Assembly (NCBI GenBank): GCA_947258375.1
Contig: CAMYIJ010000019.1
Coordinates: 1 to 64,000 of the forward strand
Length of the DNA stretch: 64,000 nt
From: an uncultured Acidimicrobiaceae bacterium
GTDB lineage: Bacteria; Actinomycetota; Acidimicrobiia; Spongiisociales; UBA5794
Direction of reading: 5' to 3'
Shown: positions 34,793-43,910 of the stretch, one piece after another
Layout: each line of letters starts with the position of its first letter
How positions within the stretch are numbered: position 1 is the stretch's first letter
Program-made: the position numbers and the translations under genes
The notes under the pieces: generated by a model
The model's database searches: none
Seen by the model: the letters and a program-made list of their open reading frames with translations, nothing else
What the model was told of the DNA's origin: nothing

Positions 34793-35645
34793 GCCCGGGC
34801 TCCGCGCCGGCCGCGAGCTCGCGGGCGACCAGCGATCGAAATCCTGCGGAAAGCGCTGCGGTGATCGGACCCGGGTCATAGTTGCGCGATCCGATCAGAA
34901 CGGCAGGCAGGATCTCCTTTGTTGTGGACATCACGAACGCCTCATCGGCGGCGTGCAACCGGGTAGCCGGGAAGCTGCCCTCGAGGACCACGATGCCCAT
35001 GGACTCGGCAATCTCGATCATGGCGTTGCGAGTGACGGATCGCAGAATGCCCAGATCCAGCGATGGTGTTTCGACCACGCCATCGACGACCCACGCAATC
35101 GACGCCATGGGGAGCTCCAGGACCGTTGTGGCTGCATCAATCAGAACGGCATCGTCGAAGCCTCTCGCCCGGGCTCGCAACAGGGCGGCAGTGTTTGGGG
35201 CGTACGACAGCACCTTGACACCGGCCAGCTCGCTGGCAGCGCCCGCCGGATGCCACGGTGCGGCCAACTCGTCGAGTCGAATCGACTCACCGGGCGCGAT
35301 GTACTCGTGGGCAAAGACGATCGTGGAGGACCCGGCACCGATGTCATCGAGATCAGTGCCGCCGGTGACAACAACTCGCACCACGGAATCGCCGACGGCA
35401 GCCCGGTCCCGTGTCCACGCTTCGATCTCATGGCGCGGCGGAAGCGGCAATCGCAGGCCTTCCGCGCTGCGTTCGAGCCGATCTAGATGGTCGCCGAGCC
35501 GGAAGGGCAACCCGTCGTACGATCGCAACGCCTCGAAGCAGCCGTACCCTCGGAGCAGTCCAATGTCGTCAATCCGGATCGCCGCACTTGCCGCGGCAAA
35601 ACGCTCACCGTTGATGATCACGTCGCCGATCGTTGCCATGCCCAT
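34785..35645 (-). CDS. Class IV aminotransferase (PabC/IlvE/DAAT fold)
   Basis: A 286-residue PLP enzyme of fold type IV. The N-terminal half has RIDDIGLLRGYGCFEALRSYDG; the PLP-lysine motif is GVKVLSYAPN; the cofactor-binding Glu region reads VLELPMASIAWVVDGVVETP and ends in SVTRNAMIEIA. It could be aminodeoxychorismate lyase (PabC), a branched-chain aminotransferase or a D-amino-acid aminotransferase; I cannot separate these by eye. The start is two bases past the nadE stop (ATG 35645, or 35639). Confidence 0.8.
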   Translation of the reverse strand: MGMATIGDVIINGERFAAASAAIRIDDIGLLRGYGCFEALRSYDGLPFRLGDHLDRLERSAEGLRLPLPPRHEIEAWTRDRAAVGDSVVRVVVTGGTDLDDIGAGSSTIVFAHEYIAPGESIRLDELAAPWHPAGAASELAGVKVLSYAPNTAALLRARARGFDDAVLIDAATTVLELPMASIAWVVDGVVETPSLDLGILRSVTRNAMIEIAESMGIVVLEGSFPATRLHAADEAFVMSTTKEILPAVLIGSRNYDPGPITAALSAGFRSLVARELAAGAEPGLG

Positions 35646-35647
35646 CG

Positions 35648-37288
35648 TCAATAGCCGTTCGTGATCGGGATGCGGCGGTCCTTGCCGAAGGCCTTGGCGG
35701 TGATCCGAACTCCGGGGGCGGCCTGACGGCGCTTGTACTCATTGCGATCGACGAGTTGAGCAACCCGCGCCACGACCGTGGGCGGAAAGCCGGCGGCAAC
35801 TATGTCCTGGATGGCTCGATCCTGTTCGACGTACATCTCGAGTATGCCGTCGAGGGTGTCGTAGTCGGGCAACGAATCGGAATCGAGCTGGCCCGGACGT
35901 AGCTCGGCAGACGGTGGCTTGTCGATCGTGTCGGTCGGAATCACCTCACCATCACGATTCCGCCAAACCGCCAGCCGATACACCCACGTCTTGAACACGT
36001 CCTTGAGAACGGCGTAGCCCCCGGCCATGTCGCCGTAGAGGGTGGCGTAGCCGACCGCCATCTCGGACTTGTTGCCGGTGGCCACGACCATCGACCGGAA
36101 CTTGTTGGAGAGGGCCATCAAGATGGCGCCGCGAATCCGCGCTTGCAGGTTCTCCTCCGTGACATCCGGGTCGGTGTCGGCGAACTGTGGCGCCAGGGAT
36201 GTGAGGAATTGGGCGAACACATCATCGATCGGGATCATGTCGAACCGGCATCCGAGATTGGCTGCCAACTCGCGACTGTCGGAAATCGAGCCGTCGGAGC
36301 TGTAACGGGTCGGCATCGTGACGCCCCAGACGGCCTCGGGCCCCAGGGCGTCGACGGCGATGGCGCAGGTCAATGCGCTGTCGATTCCGCCGGAGAGGCC
36401 AATCACGACCTCGCTGAACCCGTTCTTGCGCACGTAGTCGCCGAGGCCGGTCACGAGCGCTGCATAGACCTCGGCCTCCTCGCTCATCCGGGGCCGAAGG
36501 TCGACGGCCGGCTGATCCTGACCGATATCGATATCAACGTGGAAGAGCTCTTCCTTGAACTGGGGAGCCCGATAGATCAGCTGGCCGGTTGCGTCGAAGA
36601 CCATCGACTCACCGTCGAACACGAGTTCATCCTGGCCGCCGACGAGGTTGAGGTAGACGACGGGAACGCTCGAGGCGCGGGCCTGAGATGCCAGCAGCTC
36701 AGCGCGTTCCTCACCCTTGCCGATGTGATAGGGCGAACCGTTGATGTTGAGCAGGATCTCGGCTCCGGCCTTGGCTTGTTGGGTCGGCGGCCCATCCGGC
36801 GCCCAGATGTCCTCGCAGACGGACACGCCACACTTGACCTCGCCAATCGCCCACACCTGATCCACTTGGGCGCCGGGAACGAAGTAGCGCGCTTCGTCGA
36901 AGACGCCATAGTTGGGGAGCAACGCCTTGTGGTACGTGCCCAGTCTCCTGCCGTTGCCGATGAGGGCGGCTGCGTTGGCGAGTGCCCGCGGCACCGAGTC
37001 GTCTGGCTGATGATCCACGGGTACCCGGTCGACGAATCCCACCACGGCGACGGTCTCGCCGGAAGCCTCGGTGATCCGCTCCAGCGCCGCCAGGTTGTCT
37101 TCGATGAAAGCCGGCCGCAACAAGAGGTCCTCGGGCGGATACCCTGTGATTGCCAGTTCCGGCAGAAGCAGCACATCAGCGTCGTGCCCCTCCGCCCAGG
37201 CCATGGCCGCGATGATCGAGTTGGCGTTCTCGGATATGTTGCCAACCTTCAAGTTGAGCTGGGCGCAGGCAACCCGAATCCTCTTCAA
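35648..37288 (-). CDS. nadE: Glutamine-dependent NAD+ synthetase
   Basis: Final step of NAD synthesis. The 546-residue two-domain enzyme has an N-terminal nitrilase-type glutaminase (Glu in PELAITGYPPEDLL, Lys in YHKALLPNYGVFDE, Cys in CGVSVCEDIW) that feeds ammonia to a C-terminal synthetase with the PP-loop SGGIDSALTC and GNKSEMAVGYATLYGDMAGGYAVLKDV. Both active sites appear complete. It leads a minus-strand group with the aminotransferase and the hypothetical gene. Confidence 0.95.
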   Translation of the reverse strand: MKRIRVACAQLNLKVGNISENANSIIAAMAWAEGHDADVLLLPELAITGYPPEDLLLRPAFIEDNLAALERITEASGETVAVVGFVDRVPVDHQPDDSVPRALANAAALIGNGRRLGTYHKALLPNYGVFDEARYFVPGAQVDQVWAIGEVKCGVSVCEDIWAPDGPPTQQAKAGAEILLNINGSPYHIGKGEERAELLASQARASSVPVVYLNLVGGQDELVFDGESMVFDATGQLIYRAPQFKEELFHVDIDIGQDQPAVDLRPRMSEEAEVYAALVTGLGDYVRKNGFSEVVIGLSGGIDSALTCAIAVDALGPEAVWGVTMPTRYSSDGSISDSRELAANLGCRFDMIPIDDVFAQFLTSLAPQFADTDPDVTEENLQARIRGAILMALSNKFRSMVVATGNKSEMAVGYATLYGDMAGGYAVLKDVFKTWVYRLAVWRNRDGEVIPTDTIDKPPSAELRPGQLDSDSLPDYDTLDGILEMYVEQDRAIQDIVAAGFPPTVVARVAQLVDRNEYKRRQAAPGVRITAKAFGKDRRIPITNGY

Positions 37289-37382
37289 TCCATTCTCCGG
37301 CTCATCGTGACCTCTGGCTCATCCTGTGTCGGCTGTCGGCTGGTGTATTACGGAGAATAACTCGCGCGACTCGTGCTGCGAG

Positions 37383-38519
37383 CTACACGCCGGAGACGGT
37401 CTCGTCGATCAGCCAGTCGACAATCTCCTTGGTAGCTTCCTCTGGCGAGGCACCGGATTCAATGGCCTTGTTGTACGTCTCGAGTTGCCGGTGGGCGCTG
37501 GTGCCTCTGGCGACGATCGTTCGAGCATGTTCCACCTCAGCCAGACAATCGAGTTCCTCGGCGTCCTCGCGCACAAGTTCGATTATCTCCTCTATCAGGT
37601 CCTCGAACGGGACCAACCGGCTCAACCCGAAGTCGATCATCGATCCTCTCACCCCATACCGTTGCGCCCGCCAGGTGTTCTCGTCGATCAGCGTGCGGCT
37701 GTAGATCCGCCAGCGCTGGTTGTGGGTCCGGCGCCTGTAGAGCATGGAAAGCAGGCTCATGTAGATCGAAGCCAGCGCAATGCCGTCGTCGAGTGACGTG
37801 CAGATGTCGGTACAGCGCAGCTCGAGGGTGGGGTAACGATCGCTCGGGCGGATGTCCCACCACAGCTTCGTGGCGTCCTCGATGACGCCGGCGTCGATGA
37901 GGACCCCGACATGGCGGCGATAGTCTGCCCAGCTGCCGAACTCGTCCGGCAGGCCCGTGCGCGGCAGTGACCGGAAGACGGAAGTGCGGTAGCTCTTGAG
38001 ACCGGTGTTCTCCCCCGCCCAGAACGGTGACGACGTCGAGAGCGCGATCAAGTGGGGTAGGAAGTAGACGACCTGGTTCATCAGATCTATGCGCAGGTCC
38101 TCATCATCGATCATGACGTGGACGTGCATCCCGCTGATAACGAGGCGCCGGACGATTCCGGCCATGTCGCGCGCCAGCATGTGATACCGCTCTTTGTCGG
38201 TGTGGCGCTGCTGCACCCAGTCGGCGAACGGATGGGTCGAAGAAGCGATCGGCGCCAGGCCGTGCTTGGCGGTGACTTCCGCGATCGTCCTCCGCAACAT
38301 GGCGAGATCGTCCCGAGCCTCATGCAGAGTGTTGCTGACCTTCGTGCCCACTTCGATCTGGGATCGGAGAAACTCCGGACTCACCTGTCCGGCAAGCCGC
38401 TCCTCGCACTCGATCAACACCTCGTCGGGTAGGTCCCGGACAAGGTCCCGACTCTCCCGATCGACGATGAGGTACTCCTCCTCGATCCCGACCGTAAAGG
38501 TCGGCCTGTCTACCGCCAC
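37383..38519 (-). CDS. Carboxylate-amine ligase, YbdK/GCS2 family
   Basis: A 378-residue member of the glutamate-cysteine ligase 2 family. It opens with FTVGIEEEYLIVD, then ASSTHPFADW, SGMHVHVMIDDEDLRIDLMNQV, LSTSSPFWAGENTGLKSYRTSVF and TLELRCTDICTSLDDGIALA, the family's ATP-grasp-like active-site blocks. Members have weak glutamate-cysteine ligase activity in vitro, with physiological substrates mostly unknown; mycothiol-producing actinobacteria often carry them. The start is GTG 38519. Confidence 0.88.
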   Translation of the reverse strand: MAVDRPTFTVGIEEEYLIVDRESRDLVRDLPDEVLIECEERLAGQVSPEFLRSQIEVGTKVSNTLHEARDDLAMLRRTIAEVTAKHGLAPIASSTHPFADWVQQRHTDKERYHMLARDMAGIVRRLVISGMHVHVMIDDEDLRIDLMNQVVYFLPHLIALSTSSPFWAGENTGLKSYRTSVFRSLPRTGLPDEFGSWADYRRHVGVLIDAGVIEDATKLWWDIRPSDRYPTLELRCTDICTSLDDGIALASIYMSLLSMLYRRRTHNQRWRIYSRTLIDENTWRAQRYGVRGSMIDFGLSRLVPFEDLIEEIIELVREDAEELDCLAEVEHARTIVARGTSAHRQLETYNKAIESGASPEEATKEIVDWLIDETVSGV

Positions 38520-38686
38520 CGCGTCTCCTCTTGCCTGGTGCCCCCAACATAGTTGCGAGGGCGGGCACCGGCACGTGGCAGAGGAACCGGAACCGTCGTA
38601 CCCAGGGAGTTCACGGCCGAGAGCGTTCGCGCTCTTCCCACCGCCGGTGCTTCTCGCCTACTGGCTCGCGCCGCGCCGGCGCAGAC

Positions 38687-39706
38687 TCAGGCGAGCACTA
38701 GGCCGGCAGCGAGGATCGCGTCCGCGAGGGTCGCGGCGTCACCGGGACGGACCGAAATCGTGAGAACACCTCCGCCTCCGTAGGGAGCGTGACGTAGCTG
38801 GATGTCGCGCACATCGGCCTTGGCCGCGGAAAGGGCCGCCCCCACCTTGGCCAGCTCGCCCGGACGGTCGGCGAGCGCAATACGCACTGCAGTCGCCCGG
38901 GCCGCCAGGGATCGGCGCACATCGCGCGCCTCATCGAGATGCGCCGCCAGCGACTCGACATCGTCTTCACCGAGGAGGGCAGCCAGATTGCCCAGACGAT
39001 CCTGGAGCTTGGACACAGCGTCGAGAACGTCGGCCCGGTTGGCCGTGAGCACCTCGAGCCACAGCTTGCTGTCCGATCCGGCAACACGGGTGAGGTCCCG
39101 GAAACTGCCGGCGGCGAGCCTCAAGGCCGTGGCATCATCTGCAGCCAGCCCCACGAGCGAGGCCGCCAGCATCTGCGGAAGGTGACTGATTGCGGCAACG
39201 GCCGAATCATGTTCCGCGGCCGTCATCCGCATCGGGCGAGCGCCCGTCGCCGCCACTATGGATTCCACTTCGCTCAAGTCGGCCGCGGAAGCTCCGTCGG
39301 TGGTGAGGACCCACGTGGCTCCATTGAAGAGCGACTCGGTCGCCGCCTCCGGGCCCGACACCTCGCGTCCGGCCATCGGATGTGTTCCCACAAACCGCGC
39401 CATGTTCGAAGCGCCGGTGATGGTGGCCTTGGCGCCGGCCGTGTCGATCGTCAGCCAGGGGATCTCAGAGCTGGATACAAACTCGATGGTGGCCGCCGGA
39501 GGGCCCGCAAAGACGACGAGGTCTCGCGGGCCTTGGCAGGCAGCCGGCGTCGTGGCAACGAGCTCGTCGAGGCCGCCCCTCTCGAGGGCGCGTTCACCGA
39601 TCGACCGATCGGGGTCCCAACCGGCAACGTGCCACCCGTCGGCGCGCAGCGCCAGGCCGATCGACGTACCGATGAGGCCGGTACCGAGGATGGCGGCTGA
39701 TCTCAC
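38687..39706 (-). CDS. tyrA: Prephenate (or arogenate) dehydrogenase with ACT domain
   Basis: Commits prephenate to tyrosine. The 339-residue protein has an NAD-binding N-terminus (AAILGTGLIGTSIGLAL), THPMAGREVSGPEAA with the family His/Ser/Gly residues, the dimerising helical domain with EHDSAVAAISHLPQMLA, and a C-terminal ACT domain (about 265-335, LADRPGELAKVGAALSAAKA) expected to bind tyrosine as inhibitor. It starts at GTG 39706, six bases after the DAHP synthase stop, so the first and last steps of Tyr synthesis are co-expressed. Confidence 0.92.
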   Translation of the reverse strand: MRSAAILGTGLIGTSIGLALRADGWHVAGWDPDRSIGERALERGGLDELVATTPAACQGPRDLVVFAGPPAATIEFVSSSEIPWLTIDTAGAKATITGASNMARFVGTHPMAGREVSGPEAATESLFNGATWVLTTDGASAADLSEVESIVAATGARPMRMTAAEHDSAVAAISHLPQMLAASLVGLAADDATALRLAAGSFRDLTRVAGSDSKLWLEVLTANRADVLDAVSKLQDRLGNLAALLGEDDVESLAAHLDEARDVRRSLAARATAVRIALADRPGELAKVGAALSAAKADVRDIQLRHAPYGGGGVLTISVRPGDAATLADAILAAGLVLA

Positions 39707-39712
39707 AGAGGA

Positions 39713-40756
39713 TTACAGCTCGAAGCCCATCACGGAGCAGAGCGCCCGGACATCATCCATCAGCGTGGCGAACTCGGCGGGCAGGATCGCCTGGGCACCG
39801 TCGACGAGAGCGGTCTCGGGTGCCGGGTGGACGTCGATCATGAACCCATCCGCCCCGGCAGCGACCGCGATCCGAGTGAGCGGTGCGACGAGGTCCCGGC
39901 GACCGCCCGAATGGCTGGGGTCAACGATTATCGGGAGGTGGGAGAGGCCCTTGATCACGGGTACCGCCGAGATGTCCAGCGTATTTCTGGTGGCGGTCTC
40001 GAATGTGCGAATCCCCCGCTCGCACAGAATGATGTCGTGATTGCCTTCTTTGTAGATGTACTCGGCGGCGTTGAGCCACTCCTCGATCGTCGCCGTCAGG
40101 CCTCGCTTGAGCAGCACCGGGCGCGACTGCTTCCCCAGTTCCGACAGCAGAGTGAAGTTCGCCATGTTGCGGGTGCCAACGCGGATGATGTCCGCGTAGC
40201 CGGACACCAGTTCAACGTCGCGCGGATCGACGGCTTCGGCAACAAACGGGATGCCGAACTCCTCACGGGCTTCGGCCAATAACTCGAGACCCTTCTCCTC
40301 CAGTCCCTGGAACGAATACGGAGACGTCCGCGGCTTGAAAGCATCCCCGCGCAGCACCCGGGCGCCGGCCTTGACGACGGCCTCGGCCGATGCGAAGAGC
40401 TGCTCGCGTGATTCCACCGCGCACGGACCTGCGATCGGTGCGAATCGCCTGCCACCGATCAGAGTTCCCCCGACGTCGACAACCGTGTCCTCCTGCTGGA
40501 AATCGCGGCTGACGAACTTGAACGGCTTGAGAACCGGGACCGCCCTCTCCACGCCGGGAAACGCCTCCCAAGGGAGTTGCTGGATGACTTGACGATCGCC
40601 CAGTGCGCCGATCACCGTGCGGAATCGGCCGACGGAAATGTGAGCTTCGGCGCCGATGTCGTGCAGCCGCTCAACGACGTGGTCGACGTCGGCGGCATCA
40701 GCGTCTTTCTGCATGACGATTATCAAGGATTCGTCCCCTTGAGTATTGGTGGTCAC
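39713..40756 (-). CDS. aroF: 3-deoxy-7-phosphoheptulonate synthase (DAHP synthase, type I-beta)
   Basis: Condenses PEP and erythrose 4-phosphate, opening the shikimate pathway. The 347-residue protein has a short N-terminal ferredoxin-like regulatory domain (about 10-75, IIVMQKDADAADVDHVVERL) and a complete barrel: IAGPCAVES, LRGDAFKPRTSPYSFQG, LLKRGLTATIEEW, CERGIRTFE, DPSHSGG and MIDVHP. All metal ligands are in place, in contrast with the homologue at 24046. GTG 40756 is the start, with AAGGAG five bases before it. Confidence 0.93.
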   Translation of the reverse strand: MTTNTQGDESLIIVMQKDADAADVDHVVERLHDIGAEAHISVGRFRTVIGALGDRQVIQQLPWEAFPGVERAVPVLKPFKFVSRDFQQEDTVVDVGGTLIGGRRFAPIAGPCAVESREQLFASAEAVVKAGARVLRGDAFKPRTSPYSFQGLEEKGLELLAEAREEFGIPFVAEAVDPRDVELVSGYADIIRVGTRNMANFTLLSELGKQSRPVLLKRGLTATIEEWLNAAEYIYKEGNHDIILCERGIRTFETATRNTLDISAVPVIKGLSHLPIIVDPSHSGGRRDLVAPLTRIAVAAGADGFMIDVHPAPETALVDGAQAILPAEFATLMDDVRALCSVMGFEL

Positions 40757-40884
40757 GAAGGCTCCTTGGCAGACCACAGGTGTTGGAGGAGGATAGGCGC
40801 ACTGGCTGGGTGCCCCGCCGGATGGGCCATTCTGAGGGGGGTGTGCTTGCAAAACAACGCACGGATGTCGACGCCAGCTAGCGC

Positions 40885-40913
40885 TTGCAATAGTTAGCAC
40901 TTTGCGATATATT
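40885..40913 (+). promoter_or_regulatory. Promoter of the XRE-HbhA operon (leaderless) with a direct-repeat operator candidate
   Basis: TTGCAA (-35, 40885-40890) and TATATT (-10, 40908-40913) are separated by exactly 17 bases. The expected transcription start, about 40919-40920, falls on the GTG start codon. Two imperfect direct repeats, TAGCGCTTGCAA and TAGCACTTTGCGA, overlap the promoter and could be an autoregulatory operator. Confidence 0.65.
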
Positions 40914-40919
40914 GTTTAT

Positions 40920-41264
40920 GTGAAGCAGCCTCTCTCAGATGTGGGGACGTTTATCCGCCAACAGCGCGAGCGCAGCGCGATGTCGCTGCGCAAGCTCGCG
41001 GAAGCGGCGGGAATCTCGAATCCGTATCTCAGCCAGATCGAACGTGGTCTCCGCAAACCTTCAGCGGAGATTCTCAAGTCGATCGCACGTGCCCTCTCGA
41101 TCCGTGCCGAAGCCCTCTTCGAACACGCCGGGTTGCTGGAAGGCATCGAGCGGCCCGGAGTCATTGAATCCATCGAGGCCGACGACATGCTTCAGCAGAG
41201 TCAAAAACAAGCGTTGATGCAGATCTACACGAGCTTCATCAACGACAACACAACGGAGGAATGA
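40920..41264 (+). CDS. XRE-family HTH transcriptional regulator
   Basis: A 114-residue regulator. An N-terminal HTH_3 domain (about 8-62) contains RSAMSLRKLAEAAGISNPYLSQIERGLRKPSAEILKSIARAL, a textbook XRE motif. The ~50-residue C-terminal part (LLEGIERPGVIESIEADDMLQQSQKQALMQIY) is probably a dimerisation helix. Its stop overlaps the start of the HbhA-like gene. Mycobacterium tuberculosis has a regulator gene (Rv0474) directly before hbhA, so the pair may be an ancient arrangement. I use GTG 40920 rather than TTG 40902, which lies in the promoter. Confidence 0.88.
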   Translation: MKQPLSDVGTFIRQQRERSAMSLRKLAEAAGISNPYLSQIERGLRKPSAEILKSIARALSIRAEALFEHAGLLEGIERPGVIESIEADDMLQQSQKQALMQIYTSFINDNTTEE

Positions 41265-41821
41265 TGACACTCAAGTCACAGAAAGAGTTCGCCAAGAAGA
41301 CCATCTATGCCGGCATCGGGGCCCCCGTGGTCGCCGGTCGCATGGCCAAGGACTACGCCGAGTGGCTCGCCGGCCAGGGCAGCAAGGTCGGCAAGATTGC
41401 CCAGGATCGTTTCGAAGAGTTTTCCAAGGAGGGTGAGAAGGTCACCAAGCAGCTGCGTGACGCCGACGTCGTCGAAGAGCTGCAGAGCCGGATGGACTTC
41501 GACAAGGTTCAGGATCGGGTCGAGAAGATGCGCGACCAGCTCGAAGGCGCCCTCGAAAGCTGGCGCGAGTCGTTCACGCCGGCCACCAAGCCCGTAGCGG
41601 CCAAGCCGGTAGCGGCCAAGAAGCCCGCCGCGAAGGCCCCGGCCTCCAAGCCCGCCGCGAAGAAGCCGGCAACCAAGGCAGTGGCCAAGCCCGCCGCCAA
41701 GAAGGCTCCCGCCAAGAAGACCGCGGCCGCCAAGAAGACGGCTCCGGCCGCCAAGAAGGCCCCGGCCAAGAAGGCGCCTGCCAAGACGACCGCGAAGAAG
41801 ACCACGGCTGCCAAGAAGTAG
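41264..41821 (+). CDS. HbhA-like protein with Lys/Ala/Pro-rich tail
   Basis: A 185-residue protein in two parts. Residues 1-100 are a charged, probably coiled-coil region (EFAKKTIYAGIGAPVVAGRM, then RMDFDKVQDRVEKMRDQLEGALESW). Residues 105-185 are almost only Lys, Ala, Pro and Thr in KKAPAKK/KPAAKK units, the composition of the heparin- and DNA-binding tail of mycobacterial HbhA. No signal peptide is seen, as in HbhA. It may be surface-exposed, membrane-associated or nucleoid-associated. ATG 41264 fits the GGAGG at 41255-41259 better than ATG 41261. Confidence 0.75.
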   Translation: MTLKSQKEFAKKTIYAGIGAPVVAGRMAKDYAEWLAGQGSKVGKIAQDRFEEFSKEGEKVTKQLRDADVVEELQSRMDFDKVQDRVEKMRDQLEGALESWRESFTPATKPVAAKPVAAKKPAAKAPASKPAAKKPATKAVAKPAAKKAPAKKTAAAKKTAPAAKKAPAKKAPAKTTAKKTTAAKK

Positions 41822-41835
41822 TCATCCGGTCCAAG

Positions 41836-41874
41836 CAAGAAGCCCCCGGGACCTCTCTCCCCGGGGGCTTCTTG
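41836..41874 (+). terminator. Terminator of the XRE-HbhA operon
   Basis: A perfect 15-bp stem, CAAGAAGCCCCCGGG (41836-41850) with CCCGGGGGCTTCTTG (41860-41874), has a 9-base loop and sits 14 bases after the HbhA-like stop. I see nothing further of note in 41875-42135. Confidence 0.85.
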
Positions 41875-42135
41875 TATGGGCCTGTGGTGGACCGGTCTCG
41901 GGCGGCAGGCATCCGGATGCTGCGCGGTACCACCACATCATCGAACTCCGCCAGTGAAATCCTTGCATCGGTTCGCCGCTCCGATCACTGACCGGGGCGG
42001 TATGGCACGCTCTGATTGATTGCGGCGGACGCGTCTATGCGGCCGCAACATCCTGGCATCGCGGAGCGGTCGGTTCGGTTCGATGGTGTGGGGTGTTTTC
42101 CGCGATTGCGGGTTCTCGACTGAGGCCGAATGCCT

Positions 42136-43305
42136 CTAGTTGGGTGGTGGGGCTCGGGTGACGCCGGGGGCGAGGAAGCGTCTCCGTTTCGGTGGGGATT
42201 CGGGGTCGATGGTGAATCCTTGTTGGTGGACGACGATGTGGTGATGGAACCAGCACAGGAGTGTGAGCCCGTCTGGTTCATGGGTTCCACCTTGGCTGCG
42301 GGGTGTGATGTGGTGCGGTTCGAGCCGGTACCGGCTGGTACAGCCGTCTGCGGTGCAGCCTCCGTCTCTGAAGAACACATAGTCCCGTAGCCGGTTCGGT
42401 AGCCGGTCCCCGTCAGTGCGAACCGCCTTCAATCCGTCTACGTCGATGAAGGTGGTTACGGTCTCCCCAACACAGAAGATCTCATCGAGGGTGTTCGGTC
42501 CGACCTTGAGCCCCGACCTAGTGATAGCCCCAGACTCACCACCGGTGCGGTGACATTCGGTGGCGTCTATGAAGATGTGAGCCTTCAACCGCCGCGGAGC
42601 CACACTGTCACCAGTAGCCGGGACGGTGGCGTCCAACGCCAACGACACGAGGGCGTCTAGGCGGCGTTGCTCCAGTGTTGGCCGGTTGGGGTCCTCGGGA
42701 TTGATGATCTCATCGGCCCTTCTGTCGAGGCCTGCAATTAGTGACTCGGCGTCAGCTCCTGGCATATCGAAAGTCCCGAGAGCCCTGGTGTTACCCAGGT
42801 TGGGTTGGACCCACAAGCGGCGCATCTTGAACACCGCAGCCTCATCATGAGGTGCCATCCGGCGATGCCGAGCCGCCAAACGCCCGATCTGACCCACCGC
42901 AACCCCATCAGCCTCATCCAACACCTCGTCACTAGCTCCGGTGTTCGCCAGCCGGGTAGTGGCAGCGGCCCGATCCACCGACACCACCCCGGCTTTGATC
43001 GAGTCCCGGATCGGTCCCGACTCGGCTTTAGCCAACACCGCGAGGTCCGAAGCGTTGCGGGGCTGAAGGTCCAATCGTCCCGCTATCCATTCTTTCAGGG
43101 AGCGGGTTCCGTCCCAATGGGGGACTTGGAGATGGTAAACGGCTTCAATGATCGCTACCTGCCGGGAACGCACCCTAGATACGAGTCCTTCGAGGCGGAC
43201 TAGTTCCTGTTCCATAGAGTCCACTGAGTCGTATTCCTCGAGTACCTCTTGGGCTTCTGTTGATAGGGTCAACATGGTTCCCATAATGCCAACCACCTGT
43301 GACAC
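42136..43305 (-). CDS. DUF222 / HNH endonuclease-domain protein (13E12-type)
   Basis: A 389-residue protein of the DUF222-HNH family that is multicopy in many actinobacterial genomes. The N-terminal DUF222 region spans about 20-260. The C-terminal HNH nuclease module is complete: a zinc CTADGC, RLEPHHITPRSQGGTHEPDGLTLLCWFHHHIVVHQQGF. The function is unsettled; some are linked to mobile introns or repeats. The start could be ATG 43305 or one of two later Met (residues 8 and 11). Tandem repeats lie immediately upstream. Confidence 0.88.
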   Translation of the reverse strand: MSQVVGIMGTMLTLSTEAQEVLEEYDSVDSMEQELVRLEGLVSRVRSRQVAIIEAVYHLQVPHWDGTRSLKEWIAGRLDLQPRNASDLAVLAKAESGPIRDSIKAGVVSVDRAAATTRLANTGASDEVLDEADGVAVGQIGRLAARHRRMAPHDEAAVFKMRRLWVQPNLGNTRALGTFDMPGADAESLIAGLDRRADEIINPEDPNRPTLEQRRLDALVSLALDATVPATGDSVAPRRLKAHIFIDATECHRTGGESGAITRSGLKVGPNTLDEIFCVGETVTTFIDVDGLKAVRTDGDRLPNRLRDYVFFRDGGCTADGCTSRYRLEPHHITPRSQGGTHEPDGLTLLCWFHHHIVVHQQGFTIDPESPPKRRRFLAPGVTRAPPPN

Positions 43306-43449
43306 AAACCGGTCGAAAACGCCTGATACAGAGAGAAATCTCGGGTTATTCAGAGGAATCTGGTCGAGCCGTTACCCGACCCTCCCGCCAGCGACGAGAA
43401 CCCCGATCCGCTGCCACCCCAAACACCCGACCACACCCCGAACCACGGC

Positions 43450-43910
43450 TCCCTTCGCCAGCAATTCCGAGCCCGCCTCGCGGACGGCGACCGAATCGTC
43501 GCCCGACGATGCGCCCCTTACCCGCTTCGGCGACTACGTCGCCGGCGGGTCCCTTTCCCCCTCCGGGAGGAACACATGCGCGGCCGGCGGGCCCTTCCAC
43601 CCTCCTCCATCGCCAGCAAACACGAACCCGCCCAGCAGACGGCGACCGAACCGCCCCGACAGCCGACCGACGCCAATCCCCCCACCTTCGCCAGCAGATT
43701 CGAGCCGGCCTGGCGCACGGCGGCCGAATCGTGTCTGCCGGTGGTCCCCTCTACCCGCTTCGGCGACTACGTCGCCGGCCGGTCCCCCCTGCGTGCGGGG
43801 AGACACATAGGTGGACCCGCCCTCGCCGCCCTCGACCTCCTTCGCCAGCAACACGAACCCGCCCGACAAACGGCGCCCAAACCGCGCCGACTCAACCGGC
43901 TCGTGTGTCG
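43450..43910. repeat. ~233-bp tandem repeat, two copies of an A+B unit
   Basis: Block A (TTCGCCAGCA at 43454 and 43687; CCCGCTTCGGCGACTACGTC in both) and block B (TCGCCAGCAAACACGAACCC at 43610 and a near copy at 43842) alternate A-B-A-B with a period of 232-233 bp. A contains the hairpin GGCGAC-TAC-GTCGCC. The repeat leaves long spurious frames open on both strands. 43306-43449 holds no recognisable feature. Confidence 0.7.

Noticed and set aside
41875..42135. Short frames and a YHHII-like stretch near 41930 suggesting an HNH remnant
   Set aside because: Too short and without flanking nuclease motifs to support a pseudogene call.
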